Shown piece after piece: positions 10,979-25,603 of a stretch of 64,000 nucleotides of DNA. Each line of letters starts with the position of its first letter. Within the stretch, counting starts at the first letter, position 1. The stretch comes from Girardinichthys multiradiatus (lineage: Eukaryota > Chordata > Actinopteri > Cyprinodontiformes > Goodeidae). The translations under genes and the position numbers were made by a program. Below the pieces are notes generated by a model, which saw only the letters and a program-made list of their open reading frames with translations, was not told the origin of the DNA and searched no databases. The stretch lies in assembly GCF_021462225.1 (NCBI RefSeq), contig NC_061813.1:18438442-18502441 (forward strand), written 5' to 3'.

Positions 10979-13900
10979 ACACACACACACACAGGCATTG
11001 CTGACACACACTCTCATGTATGCTATGGCTACACAGTCTCTCCCTGGAGTGAGCTTTCATTTCCTTTCTCATGACCAAAGCAATTTGGCTTTCATTTAAG
11101 AGTCTCCGTCCTGCCAGCAGCTAATATGTGTAACAGAACTGTAAAACATTCAGAGACAAAAAAAGGAAAAAAGATTAATCGTTTTTTTTCTTTGAGTGGG
11201 GGTTGGATGGTTGGTGAGGGGTTGTAGGGTGTAAGAGGAGGGGGCTGTGCTTTAATTTAAACCAGAAGACTGAGAGTCAGGGTCCATTATTTAGTCATCC
11301 CTATGTTAATGCTGCTGGGAGAAAATGAGTGCTTAACTTGCTTTTGCTTTGCTTGACCTGAAGAAGCGGGTAGAGTGTGGCGTAGTGTTGGTGCAGGAGG
11401 GTAACACATTTTCAACAGAACTTCTGCACTGCATTATGCCAACCATCCACTTGTGTGTGTGTGTTTGTGTGCTGGCCCACGTGCGTATTTAAAGCTGTGC
11501 ACCCCAAAGTATCCTGTTTATACTGTGCCTTTACTCCCAAAAACAGATGGAGACTGATAACTTACTAATATATATGAATTACAACTCACACGAACAGGAC
11601 AAGAGAGGAGCTTTCAGTCCTGAAATAGGAATGATGCTGGTGGACGTTTGGTTTTAATTACACATGGATCAAAGCTTCAGTGCGAATCAGGGTGCAGCAG
11701 CAAAACATGCTTAGATAAATCATTACCTTACATTTTAACTTGGCCCAATGCATCCCTCTCTCTTTCTCCCTTTCTCTCCCTCTCTCCTTTTTTGTCCTGC
11801 TTGCTCAGTCTCCCTCTGACTCCTCATTGTATCTGTTTTTTCAGCCCAAACAGAAGCTTTAAGACACTTTTTCCACCCCTTGATGTGTTTTTTACATTTT
11901 TAGTTAGGTAAAACAAGCTGTTTTAAAGCTTTCAAAAGTAATATTTGGCTTCTACACCTCTTTCAAATGTTTCACTGGTAAAACATGGCAAATGTGTTGA
12001 ATGGGGCTTTGGTTTTGCCACAGATTTACCAAACAGTCAATTTTTATTAGGAAGCTGGTGCAGAGCTAACATGTTAAAACAGTTTTTCTGGATGCCTAAT
12101 TATTGCTTTGTTAATTTGCATTTTTATTGACAGGCTTTTTTTTAAATAGGCAAATGGTTGATGTTACAACTGCAATTTCTTATCGTGATAATTATGCAGG
12201 TCTGTTAATTGAGCAAAAGCTTAAAAGAAAACAAAAAAAGAGATATGACAATGCACAAAATCTAGTTCCAAAAAACAATTCCATTTTATCACAGTGTTAG
12301 GGAACAGAACAATTCCCTTTGTTATTTGTTTTACACAGAGTAAATGTTTCACAAATCAGAAACAGTGTTTTGAAATTTCTGTTTTTAGAGTAGAATAATC
12401 CAGTTAAATTCTGACTTGTCCATATATTTTGGTATTAATGCTTGACATATTCTGGATGGATTTACAGCCAAAATACATTGAAAGCGGTCATTTTTGGAAC
12501 AATTAAATGCTCTATAAATCTCAAATTTTTTTTTTTTTTTATGGAATCTATCTTCATTGTAAAATTACCTAGTTTAGGGTCCATCAGTCTAACTACGTCA
12601 GGTTTTGACCTATGATCAAAATCAAGCATTGAAGTAGATGCTAACTTTAGCAGTAATGGCTGCTAACATTTAGCCAGTTGCTATTTAACAGTGTATCAAA
12701 ATCTTTAAACAGTGTCAAGGTTAAAGTGCTCACATTTACAAACAGAGTCCATATTAATAACTTATTTCATCAGAGGAAGTTGCATCGTGACAGCATCTGA
12801 ATAGGGTTTAACCAGACGAGACTTGATCAATATCGTGAGAACGTGGGGCATGAGATCTCATTACTGTCAGACTGAGAATTCATTGTAAGAAATGGGGATT
12901 GTCTTCTTGTTTTATAAATTTAGTCTAGTGTATTTTTTTCTGCAAAAGTACTCGATTATGTTATAAGAAAATATGTGCATTCGTAATGATAGATGATGTA
13001 ACTGTTGTAATGGTAGCAAAACTTTCTATATTAGGCAACATTTTTTAGCCAGTCTTAGGTTTGAGGGTGATGTGTGTATATATGTGGATGTGTGAATGTG
13101 GGCTGTTAGTTTTCTGGGGCTGCAACTCCTGACTTGAGCACTTTCTGTTCATTAAAGGCTGGTATGAAAAAGATTAATTTAAACGCTGACCGGTATCTTT
13201 CTCTTAAAGCCTGGGACTTGGAACCCAGCCAGATAATTATAGGCTCATTTGGGAATGAGAGTTCTATTGCTCTGGACTTTATGTACATGTGAATGGCTTT
13301 CATTAAACAATTTGGATGCAGATTTTATGGCCCAATTAAGGATACGGCATTTCATAGACACTATAAGGGTAAAAGTGCTTTCACCAAAGACAGGAGCCAA
13401 TCTAGTGGTTTGTTTTTTGATTTTGTTTGCGAGTACCGTTTTTAGTATTATTTACCTGTTTGATTCTAATTTTTAAAAGTACATCTCAAGGTAAACACAC
13501 TTATGTGTGTGAACTGTGCAGGGAGTGAACAGTCAGTGTACATACACTAAAAGCTTTTCACAATTATCTTTCATGTCCCTCTCAGACAAAAAACTCACTG
13601 TGTGCACATTTCTGAGCTAAACTGTCTCTCTTTGTGTACAATTATATGAGATAAAGTAAATTGAGTTTATAAAAAATGCCAGTTTGCATCAGAAAAGCAA
13701 GCATAAATGAATTCCCTCTCAACATGGAGGACACGGATGCCATTTCTTTGAGGGTTGTCCAAAAGTGATTAGAAGAATTAGATTTTTTTTCTCTTCCTCT
13801 GTTCTGCAATGAACCCTGAATGGAGCTGCTTAGTGTAACTCAAGCAAAAAAAGAAAAGAAAGTATGATAAATGGCAAGTCATGGGTATTCCATCATCGGT

Positions 13901-16900
13901 TTCATAATTTTAACAATTTGTTTAGCTGGATTTTTGGAGACGTTAAGAGTGTCTGAAGTTTGGTTGTTACAGTGATTTTTCTGTTGTCGGCTCTGTTTCA
14001 TCCATTTCACCATTTGTTTAGCCACAAAGCACATTGCTATGAGGTGCACTTGGGTGTGTGTATGCGTGTGTGAATCCTCGACCATTAGCCCTGTTCTTCA
14101 TCATGTGCAAAGCTCCACATAAGTCAGACCGAGCAGAAACATGGGGCCTTTTCTGCATACTTTCTGTCATTTTCCCCCTTCTGTGTTCCCTCTCTCCCTT
14201 TTACCAAAAAAAAAAGAAAAGGAAAACAAGATGGGATCTTATGTAGGTAATTATTTCAGAGAGCCCAGCCTGTCATCCATACTCCACCACCCCACCATCC
14301 ACACATCTCCATCGCACTGTACCACCCCACCCACCACCACCCGACATGCATTAGAGAGGGAGGGAGAGGACCCTCTTTGTCTGAATCCCCCCTTTAAACA
14401 AAAGACCTTGTCTGACTTGGAGAGACCAACAGCACTTTTATCATGTGCACGATGCTTTGTGTATGTGAGCGTGTGCATGTGTTCTGGATCCCTTTGTTTT
14501 CTCTGAGTGATAAGGCTCTGGGACATTTTTTTTTTTTTTTGGTCCTTGTCAAATTAGTGTAGCCACGCTAACCATTTATGTGGCAGCTGTAGGCTACAAA
14601 ACGGAGCTTAATGCACTTCTCCTATCCTTGCACTTGTGTGTGGATATAGGCCTGTTTGTGTTCATCCAGAAGGAAGTGATGGAACATGGGCACAGCAAAA
14701 GTGTGCTTTGACACGATCCCTGGTTCCATTTGCACTTAACCTGAACTGTATTGTAGCTGTGTCAGAATCACTACAAGTGCATAACACAATCATCCAATTT
14801 TTATTGTTGGCCTTGCTGTTTCCACAAAGAGCATGACTCCAAAAACCTTTGAGGTATTAGGTTTTCCCTCCTCCCTTACTTTCACTGCTTAATTTTATCC
14901 CTCTGGGTGGTGGAGGTGGTTTTTGTCATTCCAGTGGTTTTCTTCTTCTTTTTTCCTTTTTTTTTTTTCGTTTTGGGCAAGGTCTCTCCTCAGACAGAAG
15001 TCTATTTCCAGGGTTTGTCTCAGTAATTTGTGGCCATTACATAAACATTCGCAAATGCCTATAAGAGTGAGAAAAATCATAGCACACACAGCCAGAGCTA
15101 ACTAATCACCAGCGTTAGCACAGGGGTGGCCATTTTGTCTTCTAAGTTTGCCTGGGGAGGCAAACATATAGCTCAGCTGACGTCTTGTAAATATCCATGT
15201 TTATTACTTTTACAAATATATTAAAGGGAGAGCTCAGGAGTTTTCAAGTTGCACATGTGAAGTTAAAAGCAGTAATGGGTCAAAGCCCACTGACAAGCAG
15301 TAGAACATAACACAGCAGTTGTGTTAGCAAAAGCTATATGAAGTAGCTGCTAGCAGCTGAAAGGCTGGATATATGTAGTTAGCACGCATAAGGATGATTT
15401 TGTTTCAGATTTTTTTGTGAATAAACAAAGCTGTTATCGGCTGCATTGGATTACACCGCTAACCGTCCACAAAATACTGACTGCTAAAAACCAAAAAATA
15501 CTGACTGCATGCTGTCAAGTTAGCAAGTTCCCAAATATATATCTTGATCCACATTACATCTTGATCTATACATTATGTCTTGCAACAGACAACTGTATTG
15601 GAATTTTTACTTAGTATAAATCTGAAGGCTGAAGCTTAGGGCTAGTCTGAGAAAAGCCAAGAACAAAGTGGATTTAATATTGTGTAAAACCACTCTAATC
15701 TCAAAAACATCCTAGCAGTTAATGCTAATACGATTTTATGAAATTCAAACCGTTGTCATGTCTTTACATAGAAAGCGAAGATTATCTATGCGGAGTATGG
15801 GCTTCACTTAAACCACTATACTATGTTTTGCATTTTTTGCTGTTTTATTTTATATCTTACAGTTACACTGACAGGAGGCACTTTAAAGGTCCTGCTCTCA
15901 GTATGTGTTTCCCAGTGGATCAGTGGTGGCACAGCACCCTCTACTTTCATTTTCTGTCAAATATTCATCGTCTTCTGTATATGCAAATGCAACGACATTG
16001 GCTAAAGACAATAAAGGGTAATTTATACTTTCTAGACTGTTACTGCGAACCCTTCCAATCTGTACGCCAAACATTAGGGTCCGCTAGGAGTATCTGCGAA
16101 GGTTCGTGTGCAACAGAGATAGTGATAACTTCAGTCAGATGCTGGTGCCAAACACACACCACATAAAGAATTTTAAGGGCAGAAGAAGAAAAACGACAAC
16201 AAACCTTGTTTTAGAGAAATGGAGCAAGAAGAGGTCTGCTGTTTTTGCAGTGTGAAAAATTTATCTTTCAGGGAGAATGATAGAGAAACTAGATTGATAT
16301 TCTGGGGAATAACTTTTTTGGTTCTATTTTCCTTCTCTGCTTCTGAGCAGACACTTTATAAACCAGCACATTATTGTTCTCTAAGGATATATTCACTATA
16401 GGTAAGATATTGACTGCTTAAAACCTTTTTATCAATCCTTGCTTTACCATCCTTTTTAAGGTAAGCATTTACTATGCCTGTTTATTTGCTTTCATTTAAA
16501 TTAATCAGTAATGTAATTTTGGCCTTTCTCTTTCATCTAGTGTGTATCACGAAATTATTTACAGACTATAAATCCATAGATTTCTGTCAGATGAATTTCT
16601 CTCATCATCGAAATCTTGGAATGTTGTTTTGCATGCCCAAAATGAGTTTAAAAAAGTAGTCCCTGATGAGACTGAGGGATTTTACTCCAGAGGTTCATTT
16701 TTTTCAATCACTCTGCAATTAGTTGGAGACAATGTGCTGCATTTTAAATCATTTGTCAAATCAAAATAAGACACATTTATATATGTATATTATTATATTT
16801 TCGTCAAGATAGCAATTTACCCCATATTTCCAAAAACCATATTCTCTTGCAGTGGAAGTAAAAGATGTGGTCACTTTTTGAATAATTCCATCCAAGCAAA

Positions 16901-19900
16901 TTATAATTACTTTGCGGTCTGTGTGTGCACATAGAAGAAAAAGGGCAGCGGCCTGACTTGTACTTCAGGGGGAAAAAAAGAGCTTCATTCACCATAAACT
17001 ATTTTTGAAATGGTGTGTCGGGGCGGTACGGGCTCAGGCCGATTGTTTTTCTTTTGGAGCTGAGCAGCTCTTTGGTGAAGGGGTATTACCCAAGCTAAAT
17101 TGTTCCCTCATGTTTTCCACCAAGGTTCTCTGCCCACCACACTGACAGTTATAATTTGCAGAAATTGCACTGATTATCTGAATTAGCATACCTGACCAAT
17201 GCCACATTAGCCTTATTTACAATACAAAGCCATGGAACTCTGAGGACGCATACTAAATATGACTTAACCCTTTGAAGAGGGGACTGCCGTCATGGGGCCA
17301 TGATGTCTTTTATATTGGTGATATCACAAAGAGCTCAAGGCTCTGCTCCATATGGAACTGAAAGCTTCTGAAGGCTCCTGGAGCAGGAAGTGGTCTATGT
17401 AAAGAGCCACATTGAAATCACAGGGTCATTGCACCTTTATCCTTATCCGCAGGTTCTTTCTAAACATTCGCTTTCCATATTTGTTACCATTTAGCTGCTT
17501 TCTCCATCTTATTTTTCTTTTTTTCACTGCCCACCACCCCTTCACCCACTCTTTTTTCTTCTTCCTCACCTCCATTCTTTCACCTCCCTCCCCGATCCCT
17601 TCATACACCCCCTGTCCATTGACTCTTAACCACAGATGGACAAAACAATGGACCGTGTCACACAGCATTAAGACAAACAATCCAGTGATGGGAGGAGGGT
17701 TGTGTGGAGCTGGAGTCACGGTAACCAGGCAATGCACTCACAGGGTCCAAGCAGCCACTAATCTCCGACGGCAATGATACAATTCACAGATGAACATTGA
17801 ATGCAGTCTATATGTCGCAAAGGAAAAAAAAAAAAACAGCTAAAAAAAGCAGTTTAATCACACCAGTCTTGAAAAAGTAAAAATCATCCCCTTTTGCAGC
17901 AATTTTCCACACTCTTCTTTCTCAATGGTTTACCTCTTCCATCAATAGCAGTATGGAATTGATAGCAGCTATTGATTACTTATAGGCTAAGGCTAATCGT
18001 CGCTAACCGAAGGAAGCTTTGCAGTAACAGCAGCTGTCAGAGGCTTGTGTGTGCATGTGGGTGTGTATCTGTGTGTGTATGACCCTCCAGGGTTTCAGTA
18101 GCAATACCTGTGACTCTCTATTGTTTACTTACAGCAAGCTAATGGTCTAACAGCAAGGTAGCGTATGGGGAAAAAAACAAACTTCTTCTTTTTCTAGAAA
18201 TAAGGAACATGTATCTGTACGAAAAGGGAAAAAAAGAAAACAAATACAGAGGTATGTCAAGTTTCACCTCCCTACCTATCCGAGTAAGACCCATCTCCCT
18301 CTCGCTTCTTTTCTTCATCTCCCTAATAGGAAATATGAGCACACTGTGCGAGATTAAAGCAGAGAATCAATGCCTTGTGAGCAATCATTTCCAGACAAAT
18401 CTCTTTCATCTTTTTTCTCCCCCCGACGTTCTCTCGTTCGCTTTTTTTTTCTCCTACCTCCTAATGCTAACAGGGGGTCCTGTGTCATGACATCCCTTTT
18501 GCTTTTATCATGTCCTAATAACGCTCTGAAAATAGAGAGGGAGAAAGACGAATGTGACAGAGGGTTAAAAAAAAGGATGCTGGGAAAAAAAGAACAAGAA
18601 ATGGATAGACTGATAAAAATCTATTGAGTGCGCATGGAGCTTGATTTGTGCTTTGTTGTGGATGTCTTTGTGCAAATTAGACAAATATGCCTGCTGCTTT
18701 AGTCATCTTGAAGCTCTTCTCGAGGCCCTGTCTCTCTTTGCTTTTCTTTGGGATGGAGGGAATGGAGGAAAAATGAGGGACAAGGTCATTGTAGGGCATA
18801 AAAATAAAGATTTAGCCAAATTTAGGTGAGTGAATTGACAGAACAAGATATGCTAATGGGAAGTTGTTACATAAAGATACAGTATAAAAGAAGTACAGTG
18901 TCTGACAAAAGTAATCGTACCCCTCCAACCTTTGATTGAAGTTTGCCACCAGCCATGCAGTGGAGGCAGCAAGCATATGGAGGAAGATGCTTTGGTCAGA
19001 AGAGACCTAAATGTAACTTTTTGGTCTCCATGAAAAAAAAACATTATGAGAGGAATATGTGTCCCAAAAGTAACTCTGCATGCCACCCTGAACACACCAT
19101 CCCCATGGTAAAACATGGTGATAGAAACATCGTGCTGTAAGGATGCTTCTCTGTAGCAGAGATAGGGAAGCTGGCCAGATGGGAACCTGGATGAAACTAA
19201 ATACAGGGCAATCCTGGAAGGAAATCTTTTAGAGGCTGCAAAAGAATTAAGGCTTGGGTGGAGGTTTATCTTCCAGCTGAACCCTGAACCTAAATTCAGG
19301 GGTTAGAATGGCCATGTCAAAGCTCACAACTAAATCCAATTGAAAATCTGAGGCAGGATTTGAACATTAGTTTTCAGAGGCACTCTTAATCCAATCGGAC
19401 TGAGCCTGATCTATTTTGCAAAGAACAATGGGCAAGTACTTCCGTCTCAAGATGTTCAATGCTGGCTGCGACATACCCCAAAATAATTTACAGCTTTAAT
19501 TGCAGCAAAAGGTGGTTCTACAGAGTTTTGATTTCAGGGGACCGTGTATAAAACCACACTGTACTTTTCAGATTTTATTTGTAAAACAACAAAACAATTT
19601 TCTTCTGCTTCACAACTATGAATTACTTTGTGATGATCTATAAAAACAAAATCCGGTTTGAAGTTTATTGAAGATTGCGATTATATTGTGAAAATATCAA
19701 AAAGTGGTTTAAATGTGTTCACCAATAACTGCAGCCTTTTGATGATGATATACCTGCAAGGCCTGCAAGTTGCTTTAGATGGTGCTTTAGGTGATGCACA
19801 CGTCTTGGCCCGGCCTTTGTTTTAGAAGCAGGTTAATGGGGACTGAGGAAGAGGAGCATTGCAATTTTCTGCTCTTTAGGCACCAGAGAATTCTCTGCTG

Positions 19901-22900
19901 TGTAAGAGAGACCAGACTCTCAGTGTAATAGGCATTTTACACCCTCATCACCCCTTGCACACGCACACAAATATAAACCTGTGGAGTGAAATAGGCATTC
20001 TGTGGTGTGCATTGTCGGTCCCCAGAGTGCCAGTAAGTGTTAGACATGCATGGAGTTGGCAATGAGACAATCAGCATACTGAAATTGAAACCTTGTCTGA
20101 AGTCACACAGGAGAGGAGAGAAGAAGAGTGGAGAGGAGACATAGTCTGGAGGAGCAGAGATTGGAACAGATGGTATGAGTGAGGAGAGCTACAGAATAAG
20201 TGGAAAGGAGAGACAGAGGGGAGGAAATAGTAACTGATGTTTGCTTAATTGCCTCATAAGTGATGACACAGATAATTATGTCGAAAAAGAAGATGCTCCT
20301 CTTAGGCAGGGCCAATGAACAGTTGGATCTGTTTCAGTCATGTGTGTGTTGTGCTGTCTCTCTCTATAGCCCCATCAACTGTCGTCCTCTCCAGCCACAT
20401 CAAGTATAGGACACCATTAAAGCTTGCGTACGGTTTGTGTCACATCAAATCATTCAACTTAATTAACAAAAAATAAATAAATAAATAAATGAAATGCACA
20501 CACAAAGCACACTCATCACTTGGAATAATTTTAATTACTTTATAACATCCTGATTATTAATATCTCTGCTTCTTATACCCGGGGATATAAGGATGAGTAC
20601 GCTCACCCTGATTTCCTGCGATGTGTGTTTGCAGGCGTATCTTTTTCATGTGTGTAAGCGAGGCTCCCTTGACTTCATATCTAATTGTCTTTCTTTTAAT
20701 CGCAATATTCTGCCATGTGCCGACTGTACGTAATGAGTCAGGGCGTGTCAAAGTGCAGGCCTGAGCTGTCCAACTGAGTTAAGCTCTTCCTGTCTACTGT
20801 AGAAGCCTCCGGCTTGCGCGCTTGCTCACTCAGAGACACAGTATCAATGTGGGAGTTCCTGTATCTGACACGAGATTAAGAGGGCCAAGTGGAGGAACGT
20901 CGAAGAGCTGCCCTGTTGCATTTGCAGGAGGGGAAAAGGACCATCCTGTCACGTGCGTGCACACGCAACGACACACACGCCGAGCATCCTGTGCTGTGTA
21001 AGTGAGCAGTAGCCTGCCTTGCATTATTCACATTGGCCGAGTGATCGAAGCCCAGTTCAATAGCACTAAAGCGGTGCACGCTGGAGAGATTTGTCTTACA
21101 AAACCTTGACACACACAGGCGCACATATGCTCTCACACACATTGATTTTTAGGTGGTGGGAATCTCTCAGGCTTTGGACGAAAGACAGGGACGTAAGAGG
21201 GGCTTCCCCCGTCAGAGAAACCCCCTAGCAAACTCCACGTGCAGTTACACTCGGTCTGAAATGTACACACTGAGAGACAGGACATAGGGAAAAACTGTAT
21301 GGAGAAGCCTAATTCTCACAAAATAAGATTTTTTTTTATGTCCGCTGCGAGCATTAATATTAAAATGGAGGGAGAAAAAAAAGCTAAAAATGGGAGTGAA
21401 AGGATCTGTCTCATAGATCTGATGTGGTTTCATTTACTCTGAGATGAGCTGATGGTAAAAATAAAAAGTAAGGAAAAAAGCCTAACTGATCATATTTCTT
21501 TTTTGCTGAGTCTCCTCTTTTGCATTTTACCATCAGGGGGCTTTTTGCAACCAAGGCAGAAAAGAAAAATCATGCAATGCCCAATATGTCACATCTTTTC
21601 TCTGCAGTGTGTGTTTTAATGCTCCTCCCCACACTTTTTTTTTTTTTTTTTTTTGTAGAGAACTATTTAAACTTAACCTGAATAGCAAATTTCCTCATAC
21701 ATCCATCACTTTATTCAGTTTCCCATTTTTTTCCAGAGACTCCAAGTCACACTATCTCAAGCTGTTTTCTTTTTCCTTTTGGACAAATTAACATGTATTG
21801 ACAAGTGAGCCGTTGCATGCCTGTAAACAGAGGCACAAACACACACGGATACACACCTCAGTCCCCTAAAGACATGTGATCAAGCAGACCCAATCCCCTG
21901 TAATCATCTGGAGCTCCCATTTGCACCCACATATTACTCTGTTTCAATCCCTAGTAATGGTTTGGGGCAGGGGGCCGAAGTGGTGGGCTTCTTTTCCTTA
22001 GCCCCTGTGTCTTAAGCTGCCATTGATTAAATGTTAACTGATATACTCGGCTCTGGCAATCTTGTTAGAGCTGGAGTAGGCAGCCAGCTCGACAGACAGT
22101 TTAGGACCTGCACCCTCCTGATCAATAGCACAGATAAAGATTTCATCCATCAATGGGTTCCCAAAACAAAAGGTACCTGATACCTGATTAGGCCCTTGGG
22201 GACACACACACACACACACACATAGATTTGAACATGAAGACATGCTATCACATGGCTATATGGACTGAAGCAGAGGAATATAAAATAAGAGTATTGGCTT
22301 TCATGGATTTTATCACAAAGCCACACTTGGATTCTTTACACTCACTTATTTTGTCCAAAATAATACATCCAACAACCTCATTTGAAGTAAATCAGTTCCA
22401 GACTTAATGAAGTAATTACAATAGATACACACGTATGCACACACAAACATATGGGCAGTCAAGCTTGTAGATATGACAGCTCTGACTTTTCCCGGATGAA
22501 GGTTAATTATGCTCTGTTAGTCGACTGAGGTGTGTTCATTTTGTTTGTCCATGCAGGGGCAGGTTCATGCCTCTCCCCTGAAACTGCATGTGCATGTAGA
22601 TCGGGTGTGCATGCCAGAGGCACCGCAAAGTGGTTGAATCAATGTCTGGTCGACCACCACTGTTAAAGTGTATCAATAATGTTTCCCTATCTTCTTTCCG
22701 AGCTATTGTCACAGGGCAGCTTGAAAGTCCAAGCAGAGCTGCAATTAAGACTTAATTATAAATCAATATGTGGGGTCATTTAAATATTGATTTATCCTTT
22801 TTCCTTAAATTGTTAACATATTCCACACCCTGTCTATTGCTTTTGTTTTTTTTTTTTGGTTACATCTTCAAGAGGAATCAATACTTTCCTTTAAAGTCAT

Positions 22901-25543
22901 TTAAGAGGTGCTTTTGCATTGCTGGAGCCAAAAAACACAACCGGGCATCTTGATATGTTTTAAAAAATGTCGCAGCCTCTTAAATTCTAACGGCTTTTCT
23001 AATAAAACTAATGACACTTTATAGCTCTGTAACAGTAGTCTCACTTAGGGAGTTTTCGGGTTGTGTTTGTTTTCACAGTGCCTAAATTAATTTGCATAAT
23101 TTTCACAGCTGACATTTTCTTTGAAATGACACTGTATCAGCGCACCCTCCAAGAATGATATCAATGAAGCCCAGTAACCTGCCTTTTATTTGATTAAATG
23201 ATAAATTAGACACCCCCCCCCCCCACACTTTATGTTATCCTGCTCAGCCACTGTGAGCGGCAGAGAGATTTTCAAGTGGCATGTCAAGGGCCGGAGGTCT
23301 AATGCATGGAAACATGGAGCTTTCTGTTTTTTGACGACTTGCAGAGATAAGGGGGAGATATGACTCTAGCACTCGCTCAAATCTAAAACAGATCCTACTG
23401 GGGTGGGGGTGAGGGAGGTGGGGCATTAAGAAAGTGAAGGAAAGGAAAAGGGGGAAAACTGTGGGGGGGTTAGCAAAAATGAGAATATTGTCAATCCTCT
23501 AAGTGTCTAGCGGTGTCTTTCTTTCTTTTCCTCTTTCTCTCACTCTTTCACTCCCCCACTCTCCCTCAGTAATCTGATTTATTCAAAGCATATGTGTGCT
23601 GCTCTGTCTTTGTCTGCTTCTATTAGGGGCAGTGGGGGCCCATATGACATTGTTTAGCCAGTAATGAAATGGACATTTTTTGCATGTTTTTGAGAAAGTC
23701 AGAGGAAAGCCAAAACTCCTTATTTGTAACAGTCTTCAATTCAGCTTGAAGATGTCTTTTCCTTCCATCTGTGACTTTTGTTATATATATTTGTTTTTCT
23801 CTCATCTCAATACACATGAAGTCAGAGATGACATTCCGAGTTTTATTGAAACATGACAATATTACAATAATAATATGACAACATGACAATAATATTTTGT
23901 CAACTTGGCAGAAAGTCACTTGTGCAAAACATTAAAAGTAATAAATATTGACTACATGTAGAGATGCACCAATCAGGCTTTTCAAGGGCGATACATATTT
24001 ACGGTTTTCTTTGAGGTCAGAAGTGTCAATTCCGATTTTTACCATTTCTGATTTTTAAAACGTTTTCTTATTTATTATAACACATACATTTAAGATCGGA
24101 ATTACTCACACCCCGAGCAGATTAATAAGTAAGGCAACCTTTAAATTTTAGCAACAAGTTTCTTCTGACTGGAAGTAATTTTAATGTTTTGTGGAGGCCC
24201 AGCAGTCCCAACTTCAATCTGTTAGAGACTCCGTGTAGGGGGCTAAATAATAAGGTGATGGGAAGGAGACCTTCCAGCCTCAAAATTTGAAGCTCAATAT
24301 CAATAAGATAAATCCAGATACCAGTGAAAAGCATGTACACTGTTATATAGCTGTCATGCTAATATAAATTGTTCGATTGATACTAGAAAGGTATGAATAA
24401 ATGTTAAATAAAATGTGAAAATAAAATAAATTGTTTTATTATCTTTTGAGAGACGTCTGTCTCGTTTCCTATCAGACACAAACTGGCTGAAAATAATATC
24501 AAATGTATGAATTTTTCTGGCTTAAGTGTAAAAAAATATGCTACAGGTTCCTTGAATGAGGTAGTAGTTTGGAAGCCAACAGAAAATGAAGGAATTACAA
24601 GATTGTTTCCTGTTATGCATCAAAGCAACATGTCCCTATTAAATTTAAAAGGTTTATCAAACTACCTGATGTTGGATGATCTGTTTAAAGACCGAAAATA
24701 GCAGGAATTTTTAGATCTGATGCATTTAAAAAAAAAAAAAAATCTGATTTTTCAGTATTTGACCAGTCAGAATCAATTAATGGAAAATTGTTTGATTCTG
24801 ATCTTTGTTCGACTGATTGGTGCATCTTTATTTTGATGGGTACAGAGCATTGAGTTGTGTATGATTTCAACATTTAACAGTTGAAATTAATAGCCAAACA
24901 TTGGTACATCAGTGGAAGTTCTTTTGTGATGATTGCTTTCCTTTGTTTTCCAACTAGGATTACATCTTTGTTTTGGCTCTGAAAGCAGATGGTTTGATGC
25001 TGCCAAAAACGGGACAGTAGCGCAACGGGATAAAGATCTGTTTAAGCATTATCCATTTGGCCACACAGGCCTTTTTTTAAGCATAGACACACAAACACAC
25101 ACATAAACACACACACACAACCCATTCTTTCAAACCATGGCAGCCATTTTATTAGATTCCTCGTTTTCAGGGCTCGCATTGGTTCCCGGAAAATAAATAA
25201 ACCTTGAATGCATGACAAGGACCAGTCTGGTCAATTCGAAACTATATCTATCCGGCCCGCATCTTTGTTTACCGGTGTAGTGATTGATGGAGAGATAGAA
25301 GGATAAATGGAGACACGGAGAAACATATGGGCTGGGCATACGGATGGATTGCTGTGTGAAAAGATAGAAAACTAGATTGACAGATAGAAAGATAGGTGGA
25401 TAGACAAATGGATGGACAGATGGATGAGTAAAACAGGCAGATCTCGTTGGGCTGATAGAGTTGAGCAGGTATGCCGAGAAACAGATGCTTTCTTCATTAG
25501 GTTCATCTATCGATCTCGGACCCTTGTTGTCCGTGGGTTTACC

Positions 25544-25603
<60 letters not shown>

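Noticed and set aside
15880..16250. Possible Harbinger/hAT-type relic
   Set aside because: A few words seem familiar, but no terminal repeats or transposase motif could be shown.
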